Shown here: piece by piece, positions 1-11,278 of the stretch
Position numbering within the stretch: the first letter of the stretch is position 1
How the letters are laid out: every line of letters begins with the position of its first letter
Origin: JAOTVV01 sp041602035
GTDB taxonomy: Bacteria; Gemmatimonadota; Gemmatimonadetes; Gemmatimonadales; GWC2-71-9
Length of the DNA: 64,000 nt
Direction: 5' to 3'
NCBI GenBank assembly: GCA_041602035.1
Contig: JBFIHA010000012.1
Location: forward strand, 1-64,000
Position numbers and translations under genes: made by a program
The notes under the pieces: generated by a model
The model's database searches: none
Told to the model about the DNA's origin: nothing
Seen by the model: only the letters and a program-made list of their open reading frames with translations

Positions 1-566
1 CGCGCCCGCGTCGATTCAGCAAACCGCCGAACGATCAGCCCGGCGATGACGAGCTTGACAACATCCAACAGGAGAAACGGGATCGAGCCCAGGGCCAACG
101 CCACCGAGACGTCGCCGGTCAGGATCGCGAGCTGCGCCACACCGCCGGTATGAATGGCGAGCAGTCCCGCCACGAGACCCACGGCGAGTCGTCCCCACGA
201 GCGACCGTTCCCGGCGAGCACCGGAACCAGGGCGGCCGCCAGCGGATAGGCCAGCAGATAGCCGCCCGTCGGCCCGATGAGCCGGGCGAACCCCGGCACG
301 CCGATCGGCGCGAACATGGGCAGGCCGGCACCACCCAACGCCAGATACACGACCATGCTGGTGGCACCCAGACGCGGCCCCAGCAGCGCACCCACGATGA
401 GCACCGCCGGCACCTGCAGCGTCACCGGCACCGGGGTGCCGGGAAGCGGCACGGCCACCTGCGCCGCGACGGCCACGAGGATCGCGCCCGCCAGCACGGC
501 GAGTGCCCGGCGGACGACGGTACTTGGCGTCATGACCAGCCGGACGGTCGATTGCATGTCGTTCAT
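1..566 (-). CDS. bioY: Biotin ECF transporter S component BioY (3' end beyond window)
   Basis: Substrate-binding membrane subunit of an energy-coupling-factor biotin transporter. I read it directly from the minus strand: the frame starts at ATG 566 and is open to the window edge (about 188 codons seen). It has the BioY signatures VPLPGTPVPVTLQ near residue 40, GPTGGYLLAYPLAA in the middle and a C-terminal ALGSIPFLLLDVVKLVIAG helix, with several hydrophobic segments in between. The ATG shares one base with the thiolase stop codon (TGATG), so the two genes are probably co-transcribed and translationally coupled. The last few residues and any following ECF ATPase genes lie outside the window. 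Identification rests on family motifs and is firm. Confidence 0.9.
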   Translation of the reverse strand, partial: MNDMQSTVRLVMTPSTVVRRALAVLAGAILVAVAAQVAVPLPGTPVPVTLQVPAVLIVGALLGPRLGATSMVVYLALGGAGLPMFAPIGVPGFARLIGPTGGYLLAYPLAAALVPVLAGNGRSWGRLAVGLVAGLLAIHTGGVAQLAILTGDVSVALALGSIPFLLLDVVKLVIAGLIVRRFAESTRA

Positions 567-1753
567 CAGATCCGCTCCACGCTGAGAGCCACGGCGTTGC
601 CGCCACCCAAACACAGCGTCGCCAGGCCCGTCGATTCATCGCGATCCTGCATCGCGTACAGCAAAGTGGTGAGAATGCGCGCTCCGCTCGCGCCAATGGG
701 GTGACCCAGAGCCACGGCACCACCATGCACATTGACCCGATCCCAATCCCAGCCGAGGCCCTTCCCGTCGGCGAGCGCCTGCACGGCGAAGGCCTCGTTC
801 GCCTCGATCAACCCGTAGTCACCGATCGTGGCCTTCGTCTTGGACATTAACGCCTGCACCGCGCCAATCGGAGCAAAGAACAGATCTTTGGGCGGGCCAC
901 CTGCGGCCGCATAGCCCGTGATGCGCGCCACGATCGAGAGCCCGTGCGTCGTCGCAAATGCCTCGGACGTCACTACCAGCGCGCTGGCCCCGTCGTTCAA
1001 TCCCGGTGCATTGCCAGCAGTCACCGTGCCATCCTTCTGAAACACCGGCTTGAGCTTACCCAGGGCTTCGAGCGACGTGTCCGCGCGCGGGCCCTCGTCG
1101 GCCTTCACCACCGTCGGCCCTTTCCGCCCCGGTACCTCGACCGGCACGATCTCCGCCTTGAACTTCCCGCCTTCGATGGCGGCCACCGCCTTGCGGTGGC
1201 TGTTCAGCGCGAACTCGTCTTGTTCGGCCCGCGAGATCTTGGCTTTCGCGGCGGTGTACTCGGCATAGCTGCCCATCACGTTGTCGCCGAACGAACACCA
1301 CAGCCCGTCCAGTTGCAGGCCGTCTACGAGCTTGTGGTCTCCATATTTCACGCCTGTCCTCAAGCCATACAGGTAGTGCGGCGCATTGGACATCGATTCC
1401 ATGCCGCCCGCCACGACGCACCGCGCATCACCCGCCTTGATCGCCTGGGACGCGAGCATGACGGCCTTCAAACCCGACCCGCAGACCTTGTTGACCGTGA
1501 GGGCGGGAATGGTGTCGGGTACGCCCCCGTGCATCGCCGCCTGCCGAGCGGGCGCCTGCCCTGCGCCGCCCTGGATCACCATCCCCATGATGACTTCGTC
1601 CACCGCACCGGCGTCCACACCGGCACGGCCCACGGCCTCGCGAATCGCGCTGGCCCCCAGGGACGTCGCCGTCAGCGGACTCAGCCCACCCAGAAACCGC
1701 CCCACGGGGGTTCTGGCGGCGCTCACGATGACGGGGGTGGTCGCCTTGCTCAC
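566..1753 (-). CDS. Acetyl-CoA acetyltransferase (thiolase)
   Basis: Cytoplasmic thiolase of 395 aa, catalysing reversible condensation of two acetyl-CoA to acetoacetyl-CoA or thiolytic cleavage. The nucleophilic cysteine is Cys91 in VNKVCGSGLKAV. The GHP histidine is His351 in VALGHPIGASG and the second catalytic cysteine is Cys381 in TLCLGGGNA. These match the AtoB/PhaA class in position and length. The start is a GTG at 1753 with a GGGAGG ribosome site about 8 bases upstream. The stop overlaps the bioY start. Sequence alone does not separate a biosynthetic thiolase from a broader 3-ketoacyl-CoA thiolase, so no symbol is given. Confidence 0.9.
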   Translation of the reverse strand: MSKATTPVIVSAARTPVGRFLGGLSPLTATSLGASAIREAVGRAGVDAGAVDEVIMGMVIQGGAGQAPARQAAMHGGVPDTIPALTVNKVCGSGLKAVMLASQAIKAGDARCVVAGGMESMSNAPHYLYGLRTGVKYGDHKLVDGLQLDGLWCSFGDNVMGSYAEYTAAKAKISRAEQDEFALNSHRKAVAAIEGGKFKAEIVPVEVPGRKGPTVVKADEGPRADTSLEALGKLKPVFQKDGTVTAGNAPGLNDGASALVVTSEAFATTHGLSIVARITGYAAAGGPPKDLFFAPIGAVQALMSKTKATIGDYGLIEANEAFAVQALADGKGLGWDWDRVNVHGGAVALGHPIGASGARILTTLLYAMQDRDESTGLATLCLGGGNAVALSVERI

Positions 1754-1876
1754 GGTTGGAAGCCTCCCATTCCCCTCCCAGGGTCGTACCGATGGCAGTA
1801 ATTACCCGCGGAAGTTAACGGCGGAGTGAGACCGGCTCAAGGAACGTTCTCGCCCGAAACCCTGGGCGAATCGAGG

Positions 1877-3823
1877 CTACGCCAGGTGCAGCGACCGCGT
1901 GCGGATGAGCGCGAGCACACGCTCCTCGAACCGGTCCACCGCGATGACTTCCTGCTTCTTGGTCGCCCCGCGCGCCCGCACCGCCACCGTGCCGTCCGCC
2001 ACCTCCCGCTTTCCGACCACGGCCATGAACGGCACCTTCATCAGTTCCGCGTCGCGAATTCGGTAGTTGAGCGTGTCGTTCCGGTCGTCGAGCGCGGCCC
2101 GAATGCCAGCGAGGGCGAGCCGATCGGTCACGGCCCTGGCGGCGTCGGCCTGCTCCTCGGTGATGGGGATGACCCGCACCTGCTCGGGGGCGAGCCACGC
2201 TGGGAACGCGCCCGCGAAATGCTCGATCAAGCAGCCCACGAACCGTTCGATCGTGCCGAAAATGGCCCGGTGGATCATGACCGGCCGATGCGGGCGATTG
2301 TCGGCGCCCGTGTACTCGAGCTGGAACCGCTCCGGGAGCTGGTAGTCCAGCTGGATCGTGGTCCCTTGCCATTCGCGGCCGATCGCGTCCCTCAGCTTGA
2401 CGTCGATCTTGGGACCGTAGAACGCCCCGCCCCCCTCGTCCAGACCGAACGTCAGCTGCTTCCGCTCAAGCGCCCGGCGCAGCGCCACTTCGGCCACTTC
2501 CCACTGGGCGTCGCCGCCGATCTTCTTCTCGGGTCGAGTGGCGAGGTCGAGCCGGTACTCGAAGCCGAACGTCTCGCGCAGCACGAAATCGGTGAGGTCG
2601 AGCATGCGGTAGATCTCGTCCTCGATCTGGTCTTCGCGGCAGAACACGTGCGCGTCGTCCATGGTCAGCATGCGCACGCGCAACAGCCCGTGCAGGGTCC
2701 CCGACAGCTCGTTGCGGTACACGTTCGCGATCTCCGACATCCGGACCGGCAGGTCGCGGTACGAGCGCTGCCTGGCCGCGTAGATCAGCGTGTGCATCGG
2801 GCAGTTCATGGGCTTCACCCGATACCGCACGTCCTCGGACTCCCCACCGGCCGACCCCATGGCCGGGAACTGCTGGTCCTCGTACAGAGGGAGATGGCCG
2901 GAGCGGAGGAACAGATCCTCGCGGGTCACGTGCGGCGTATACACGAATTCGTAGCCGCGCTTCCTGAGCTCATCCTCGATGAAGCGGCGCAGCTCGAACT
3001 GCACGGTGGCGCCGCGGGGATGCCACAGGATCATCCCCGGACCGACGTCCTCCTGCACACTGTACAGATCGAGCTGCTTGCTCAGCACCCGATGGTCACG
3101 CCGCTCCGCCTCTTCCAACCGGCGCAGGTACTCATCGAGATCCTTCTTGGAGAACCATGCCGTGCCGTAGATGCGTTGCAGCATCTGTCGCCGCGAATCG
3201 CCGCGCCAATAGGCGCCGGCGGCATGCAGCAGCTTGAAGTGCTTCACCCGCCCGGTGCTCGGCACGTGCGGCCCGCGGCACAGGTCGACGAACGGTCCGT
3301 CCGTATAGACAGAGATGACTTCGTCGTCGGAGAACTCCTCGAGCCGCTCGAGCTTCAGTGGATCGTCCTTGAACCGTCCCCGGCCCTCGGCACGCTCGAT
3401 CTCCTCGCGCACGAATGGATAGTCGGCCGCCGCGACCTCCTGCATCTTGGCCTCGATGGCCTCGAGATCCTCGGGCGTGAACGGGCGCGGCACCTCGAAG
3501 TCGTAATAGAAGCCGTCCTGAATCGGCGGGCCGAAGCCGATGTTGGCCTCGGGAAACAGCTGCCGCACCGCCGTGGCCAGCACGTGCGCCGCGGAATGGC
3601 GCATCACGTCGAGCGCGTCGGGATGATCCTCCGTCAGAATCTCGAACGCCGCATCGGCCGGGATGGGACGATCGAGGTCCCAGACCTCTCCGTCCACCCG
3701 CGCCGCCAGCGCCGCCCGGGCCAACCGGGGTCCGATGGACTCGGCCACGATGCGCGCCGTGGTACCGGGTGGCGCCGATCGCTCGGTTCCGTCGGGCAGG
3801 GTCAGGCTGATGGTTTTGGGCAT
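1877..3823 (-). CDS. thrS: Threonyl-tRNA synthetase
   Basis: Class II aminoacyl-tRNA synthetase charging tRNA-Thr, 648 aa, close to the usual 640 or so. It has an N-terminal TGS domain (PKTISLTLPDGT), then the editing/SAD domain with HSAAHVLATAV and IQDGFYYDF. The catalytic core follows with the zinc motif MNCPMH and the TMDDAHVFC segment, and an anticodon-binding domain at the C-terminus. The ATG at 3823 is chosen because the TGS domain begins there; the in-frame upstream extension to 3883 has no domain. The 5' region is only about 90 bases to the divergent BON gene, too short for a T-box leader. The AT-rich stretch at 3886-3913 probably holds promoters for both genes. Confidence 0.97.
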   Translation of the reverse strand: MPKTISLTLPDGTERSAPPGTTARIVAESIGPRLARAALAARVDGEVWDLDRPIPADAAFEILTEDHPDALDVMRHSAAHVLATAVRQLFPEANIGFGPPIQDGFYYDFEVPRPFTPEDLEAIEAKMQEVAAADYPFVREEIERAEGRGRFKDDPLKLERLEEFSDDEVISVYTDGPFVDLCRGPHVPSTGRVKHFKLLHAAGAYWRGDSRRQMLQRIYGTAWFSKKDLDEYLRRLEEAERRDHRVLSKQLDLYSVQEDVGPGMILWHPRGATVQFELRRFIEDELRKRGYEFVYTPHVTREDLFLRSGHLPLYEDQQFPAMGSAGGESEDVRYRVKPMNCPMHTLIYAARQRSYRDLPVRMSEIANVYRNELSGTLHGLLRVRMLTMDDAHVFCREDQIEDEIYRMLDLTDFVLRETFGFEYRLDLATRPEKKIGGDAQWEVAEVALRRALERKQLTFGLDEGGGAFYGPKIDVKLRDAIGREWQGTTIQLDYQLPERFQLEYTGADNRPHRPVMIHRAIFGTIERFVGCLIEHFAGAFPAWLAPEQVRVIPITEEQADAARAVTDRLALAGIRAALDDRNDTLNYRIRDAELMKVPFMAVVGKREVADGTVAVRARGATKKQEVIAVDRFEERVLALIRTRSLHLA

Positions 3824-3900
3824 GCGTGGTTGCGCGGAGGGTGGAGAAGAGCCGTTGTGTGGTCCAAGATACATGGATACCAAAGGATTACGATCAAACG

Positions 3901-3906
3901 TATAAT
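3901..3906 (+). promoter_or_regulatory. Consensus -10 box placed for a leaderless transcript
   Basis: A perfect TATAAT lies only 6 bases before the ATG of the BON gene (3913). Transcription from it would begin at or next to the start codon. No ribosome site precedes the ATG and the -35 region (near 3878) is weak. The reverse strand of the same AT-rich island reads TACAATTATA and may serve thrS. Inferred from position only. Confidence 0.5.
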
Positions 3907-3912
3907 TGTACC

Positions 3913-4383
3913 ATGGACCATCTGCGGGTGCTACGGGGACGTCGTGTGATTCGCGTGCACGGCCAGCGACGCGACTGGGTGGGGCTTGGCCTCACGGCCG
4001 CGGCCGGTGTGGGCCTGGGTATGTTTGCCGGCTTGGCCATCGGGCAACTGCTCGGGGGCGTGGACACCGAGCGGGTGCGCGACGCCGTGGGCCGATTGGG
4101 ACGATCCACGCCTGGCCCGGATGCAGACACCGGGGGGAGCGTGGAGCGGGCCGTGAACGGCGCACTCAGTGAGAACGCCACCACGCGCCACCTGGCGGTC
4201 AGGGCCCACGCCATTGGCGATGGGATCGTCGAGCTGACTGGCACGGCGCCAGATCCGGAAGCCCGCGCCCTCGCCGCCACCATCGCCCGGGGCGTGGCGG
4301 GATCGGCCGTCGTCGTGAACCGCATCCTCGTCGAGGGAGAGACACCGCGGTCCAGCCGACGCAAGCCTCCCCGGGCCGGCTGA
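3913..4383 (+). CDS. BON-domain protein with one membrane segment
   Basis: Small protein of 156 aa. Residues about 17-42 form a glycine-rich hydrophobic segment (LGLTAAAGVGLGMFAGLAIG), probably a membrane anchor. The C-terminal 75 residues look like a BON domain, with HAIGDGIVELTGTAPDPEA and a following helix then AVVVNRILV. BON domains are thought to bind phospholipid or join envelope proteins. The start at ATG 3913 is chosen over the upstream in-frame start because the -10 box TATAAT ends 6 bases before it. The gene lies 59 bases before valS, but no clear functional link is visible. The exact role is unknown. Confidence 0.75.
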   Translation: MDHLRVLRGRRVIRVHGQRRDWVGLGLTAAAGVGLGMFAGLAIGQLLGGVDTERVRDAVGRLGRSTPGPDADTGGSVERAVNGALSENATTRHLAVRAHAIGDGIVELTGTAPDPEARALAATIARGVAGSAVVVNRILVEGETPRSSRRKPPRAG

Positions 4384-4442
4384 GTCGGACTCGCACGAGC
4401 ACGCGTTCGCCACTAAACGCCAACCACGTCCCCAGCCCTTCC

Positions 4443-7148
<2,706 letters not shown>

Positions 7149-8307
7149 CCGCGTACGCGGTCACCGCGTGCGCCGTCATGCAGGATCCTCCTGGCGGCCC
7201 GCCCGATTTCACGGCTCCCACCATCGTCGAGATCACGCCAGATTCCGGGAGCGTGGTCCCAGCGTTCGACGGGCGCCTCCGGTTCCAGTTCGACGAGGTG
7301 ATCGCCGAGCAGTCGGGAGGAGGGCTCGCCAAGCTCATCGAAGTCTCGCCGCGCACCACGCAAGTGGACGTGTCGTGGAAGCGTTCGGCCATCGAGGTGA
7401 AGCCGTCCTCCGGCTGGCGCGCCAATGCCGTGTATCGCGTCGTGTTGCTGCCGGGCATCGCCGACCTCCGCAATAACCGCATGGAAGTGGGACGTACCGT
7501 GGTGTTCTCGACGGGGGGCGACATCCCGACCACGCAGCTGAGCGGCGTCGTGCTCGATTGGGAGAACGGACGCGTCGGCCGGCAGGCTCTCATCGAAGCC
7601 GTGCTCCTGCCCGATTCGCTGGTCTACACCACGCGCGGCGACTCGGTCGGCGAGTTCGTGCTCTCGGAGGTTCCGGTCGGCTCCTACTGGATCGTCGCGG
7701 GCATCGACGGGAACAGCAACAACCGCCGTGAGCCCCGCGAGCCGTTCGACTCCATCACGATTCAGCTGGACTCGATCGCCTCTCACCAGTTCTGGGCATT
7801 GGCGCGTGACACGGTCGGGCCGGTGCTGCGAGAGGTGGTGCCACTGGACAGCGTGACGATGCGCCTCGAGTTCACGCAGAAGCTCGCGCCCGGGCGACCG
7901 GACACCGGGGCAATCCGGGTCTTCGCCTTGCCCGATACGGTGCCAATCGCGGTGAGCGCGCTCTTCGATCAACCCACCTACGATTCGCTCATCGCAGTCG
8001 AGGCGCGCGAGCGGGCCCAGCGGGACTCCATCGCCGCAGCCGCCGACACCGTTCCGGAAGCTCCAGCGCCGCCACCGGCGCAGCAGCGCGGCCGAGCGGC
8101 TGGGGCCCCGCAGGCGGCACCTGACAGCTCCCGGGCGGCCCTGCTCCTCGCCACACGCCCAACGCTCCGAGCCATCTGGGTCGTGCGGGTCAGCGAGATC
8201 CTGGTTCCGGGTGGGCGCTACCTGGTGGACGCGACCGCCACTAACATGAATGGCGCAACGGCCGACTCCCGTTCGGTCCTGGTGCTCCCAGCCCCGCGCG
8301 ATTCCAC

Positions 8308-9663
8308 GTGAGCGATCCGCGCCGCGCCCTCCCCCCGGTGAATCAGCTGCTCACCGACGCGGAGCGCGCCGGGCTCACGGAGCTGGCGTCACGCGCCGAG
8401 CTGCTCGGCGCGGTGCGCGCCACGCTCGCCGAGGCGCGGCATCGGGGTGGGGCCGCTCCCGATGGTGGATGGGTTGAGGCCATCACCGCGCGCGTCACGG
8501 CAGCCGCGCAACCCTCCCTCAGACGGGTGGTGAACGCGACCGGCGTGGTGCTGCACACCAATCTGGGCCGAGCGCCGCTCGCGGCGGAAGCGTGCCGCGC
8601 CGTTGAGGAGGCGTTGGCCTACAGCACGCTCGAGTATGGTCTGGACGAAGGCGAACGCGGGTCCCGGCAAGACCACTTGAGCCCGCTCCTGTGCGAGCTG
8701 ACAGGTGCCGAGGCGGCGCTGGTCGTGAACAACGCCGCCGCGGCGCTCATGCTGGCGCTGAACAGCACCGCCGAGGGCGGCGAGGCCATCGTCTCGCGCG
8801 GTGAGTTAGTGGAGATCGGCGGCGCGTTTCGCATTCCGGAGATCATGACCAAGAGCGGGGCCGTCCTGGTGGAGGTGGGCACCACCAACCGAACCCGTGT
8901 GCGGGACTACGCGCTCGCCGTGAGCCCGCGAACGCGGGTCCTGCTCAAGGTGCACCGGTCGAACTTCCACATGTCCGGGTTCGTGGCGGAGGCCACGGTG
9001 GACGAGCTCGTCCAACTCGGTGCGGCACGCGGTATCCCGGTCGTACACGACGCGGGGAGCGGGCTCCTCGTGACGCTCGACGCCTACGGCCTCACTGGAG
9101 AGCCGCTGGTGCGCGACGGCGTCGCGGCCGGCGCGACGGTGATCTTCTCGGGCGACAAGCTGCTCGGCGGTCCGCAGGCCGGGATTCTCGTGGGGCCGAG
9201 CACGATCGTAGAACGCTTGGCGCAGAACCCGCTCGCCCGCGCGCTCCGCCCCGACAAATCGACCGTGGCCGCGCTCGAGGCCACCCTGCGGCTCTATCGC
9301 GATCCGGGCCGCGCACTCACGGCGATTCCCGTCTTGGCTATGCTTACCGCGGATCCCCGGGACCTTCGGCGGCGGGCGCGACGGCTGGCACGGAAGATCC
9401 CTGGAGCCCGTACCCTTCCGGGACTCTCTGCCGTCGGAGGCGGGTCGTTTCCCAACTGCGACCTGCCCACCACGCTCGTGGCACTCGAGGTCGAGAACTG
9501 CGACACGTTTCTGCGTGCCCTCCGCGAGCACGACCCGCCGGTCGTCGCGCGCGCGGCTGATGATCGCGTTGTACTCGACGTCCGCACGGTGAGGAATGAC
9601 GAATTCGCGATCGTGGCCGAGGCGGCGCGGGAAGCGGGTTGGCACGGACTCGCCGGCACGTAA
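8308..9663 (+). CDS. selA: L-seryl-tRNA(Sec) selenium transferase
   Basis: PLP enzyme of 451 aa converting Ser-tRNA(Sec) to Sec-tRNA(Sec) with selenophosphate. It has the family N-terminal domain (LPPVNQLLTD), RRVVNATGVVLHTNLGRAPL, the GSRQDH region and the PLP-lysine motif SGDKLLGGPQAGILVG. The start is GTG, overlapping the previous stop as GTGA. Length fits SelA. No selB, selD or tRNA-Sec gene was found in the window, so the rest of the pathway must be elsewhere or absent. SelA-like paralogues of other function exist, but the close motif match favours SelA. Confidence 0.9.
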   Translation: MSDPRRALPPVNQLLTDAERAGLTELASRAELLGAVRATLAEARHRGGAAPDGGWVEAITARVTAAAQPSLRRVVNATGVVLHTNLGRAPLAAEACRAVEEALAYSTLEYGLDEGERGSRQDHLSPLLCELTGAEAALVVNNAAAALMLALNSTAEGGEAIVSRGELVEIGGAFRIPEIMTKSGAVLVEVGTTNRTRVRDYALAVSPRTRVLLKVHRSNFHMSGFVAEATVDELVQLGAARGIPVVHDAGSGLLVTLDAYGLTGEPLVRDGVAAGATVIFSGDKLLGGPQAGILVGPSTIVERLAQNPLARALRPDKSTVAALEATLRLYRDPGRALTAIPVLAMLTADPRDLRRRARRLARKIPGARTLPGLSAVGGGSFPNCDLPTTLVALEVENCDTFLRALREHDPPVVARAADDRVVLDVRTVRNDEFAIVAEAAREAGWHGLAGT

Positions 9664-9756
9664 GGGTATGCCCGCTGGCCGCGCGCGCACTGGGACCCCT
9701 GTGTATACTCCCTTCGTTCGGGGCACATTCCGATACCTGCCAGAGACCGGAGCGCT

Positions 9757-10587
9757 ATGCACCACCTTCGTTCGCTTCCCGTCCTCGTGAGCCTCGCGCT
9801 CGCTGGGTCGAGCGCGCTCGCGGCGCAGGAGGTTCCACCGGTGCAGACGATCGGCATCGGTGAGACGGTCACGGGATACCTCACGGTGGAGCATGCCACG
9901 TTCGAGGACGGATCCCTGTATCAGCCGTATGCGTTTCAGGGCAACGAAGGCGCCGTGGTCTCGGTGTTTCTCACGTCTCCCGATTTCAACGCTCACCTCC
10001 TGATCACGGACGCCGACGATAACGTCGTCGAGACCGATGACAACGGCGGCGGCAACTGCAACGCACACCTCTCCTTGACCCTATCTCGAGGCGGCCGATA
10101 CTACATCTTCGTGAATGCTTCCGACCCGGGGGAGTTGGGACAGTATCGGCTCTCGCTCATGAGCGGTATGCAGCCACCCGAGAGCACTGCCGGCTGTCAG
10201 GGCTACTTGCCGGTGACGGGCACAGTCGGCGTTGGCGAAGCGATCACGGGTGAATTGGCCGCCGGCGACCGCGTGCTGAGTGATTCTTCGCTGTTCGAGA
10301 TCTACCTGATCCGGAACGAGCGTCGGGTACCCATCACCATCGATCTGCTATCGGACACGTTCGACCCGGCGATGGTATTGGTGCGGGGGCTGCGTGACGC
10401 CGTAGCCGACAACGATGACGGTGGCGGCAACTGCAACGCGCGTATCGGCCACACACCGCAGGACGATCGCCCGCATCGGGTATTGGTGTTCGCCCGCCAG
10501 AGGGGGAGCGGCGCGTACGAGCTCCAGGTGACGGAGGGGATCACCCCCACCACCGATCAGCCGGCCTGCGAAGGACGAGGTCGGTAG
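9757..10587 (+). CDS. Exported protein with two tandem PPC-like domains
   Basis: Protein of 276 aa with a signal peptide (cleavage near ALAAQEVPP). It contains two copies of a beta-sandwich unit of about 115 residues. Each carries a near-identical loop: TDDNGGGNCNAHL in the first and DNDDGGGNCNARI in the second. These match the bacterial pre-peptidase C-terminal (PPC) fold, usually a carbohydrate- or protein-binding module on secreted enzymes. Here there is no catalytic domain. Each repeat starts at a GxGExxxGxL segment. Cysteine pairs in each unit may form disulfides. It lies 93 bases after selA and 12 bases before purN; its presence between them is unexplained. Confidence 0.7.
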   Translation: MHHLRSLPVLVSLALAGSSALAAQEVPPVQTIGIGETVTGYLTVEHATFEDGSLYQPYAFQGNEGAVVSVFLTSPDFNAHLLITDADDNVVETDDNGGGNCNAHLSLTLSRGGRYYIFVNASDPGELGQYRLSLMSGMQPPESTAGCQGYLPVTGTVGVGEAITGELAAGDRVLSDSSLFEIYLIRNERRVPITIDLLSDTFDPAMVLVRGLRDAVADNDDGGGNCNARIGHTPQDDRPHRVLVFARQRGSGAYELQVTEGITPTTDQPACEGRGR

Positions 10588-10599
10588 CGGAGGGTCGGC

Positions 10600-11256
10600 A
10601 TGCGCGTCGCGGTATTGGCGTCGGGCGGAGGCACGAACCTACAGGCCTTGTTGGATCACTGCCGTGGCGACGCCGCCGCGCGCATCGTAGTCGTGATCAG
10701 CAACAAACCCGATGCGGGTGCGCTGGACCGCGCGCGACGGGCCGGTGTGCCGACGGCGGTGCTCGCGGACCACCGCGATGCCGCGGAGTTGCTCGGTGTA
10801 CTCGAAGCACACCGTGTCGAGTTTGTTGTGCTGGCCGGATACCTCAAGCTCGTTCCCAGCACCGTGGTGGACGCGTACGTTGATCGCATGATCAACATTC
10901 ATCCCGCGCTCCTGCCGTCGTTCGGCGGCCACGGGATGTACGGCCGACGGGTGCACGAGGCCGTCCTTGCCTCGGGCGCCACGATTTCCGGCCCCACGGT
11001 ACATCTCGTCAACGCGGAATACGATCGGGGGCGGATCCTCGCCCAATGGCCGGTTCCGGTCGCGCCAGGCGACACACCGGAGACCCTTGCCGCGCGCGTT
11101 CTCGCGGTAGAGCATCAACTCCTTCCGGCCGTCGTGCTGGCGGCGGCCCGAGCAGGTCGCGCCGTGCCACTGACGGCGGCGGACCACCAGTTCGCCACCC
11201 GAGCGGGATCGGTGGAGGTGGGAGATCACCTCGAATCGGTCGAAGATCACAGATGA
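10600..11256 (+). CDS. purN: Phosphoribosylglycinamide formyltransferase (PurN)
   Basis: Third step of de novo purine synthesis: transfers formyl from 10-formyl-THF to GAR. The 218-aa protein starts with VAVLASGGGTNLQALL, the phosphate-binding loop. The catalytic triad can be placed at Asn99 and His101 (INIHPALLPSFGG) and Asp142 (NAEYDRGRILAQ). A GGAGGG site precedes the ATG. It is followed 22 bases later by purH, giving a purNH pair as in many bacteria. Confidence 0.95.
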   Translation: MRVAVLASGGGTNLQALLDHCRGDAAARIVVVISNKPDAGALDRARRAGVPTAVLADHRDAAELLGVLEAHRVEFVVLAGYLKLVPSTVVDAYVDRMINIHPALLPSFGGHGMYGRRVHEAVLASGATISGPTVHLVNAEYDRGRILAQWPVPVAPGDTPETLAARVLAVEHQLLPAVVLAAARAGRAVPLTAADHQFATRAGSVEVGDHLESVEDHR

Positions 11257-11278
11257 GTCATCACGTTCAGGAGGCCGG

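Noticed and set aside
3824..3912. T-box or other leader riboswitch upstream of thrS
   Set aside because: Only about 90 bases to the next gene and no T-box or stem structure seen.
1826..3949. Long open frame antisense to thrS
   Set aside because: High-GC codon bias makes long antisense frames; its translation is rich in Arg, His and Pro with no domain, while thrS is certain.
9704..9709. TATACT as a -10 box for the PPC gene
   Set aside because: No acceptable -35 at 16-18 bp and no extended -10; kept out as a feature.
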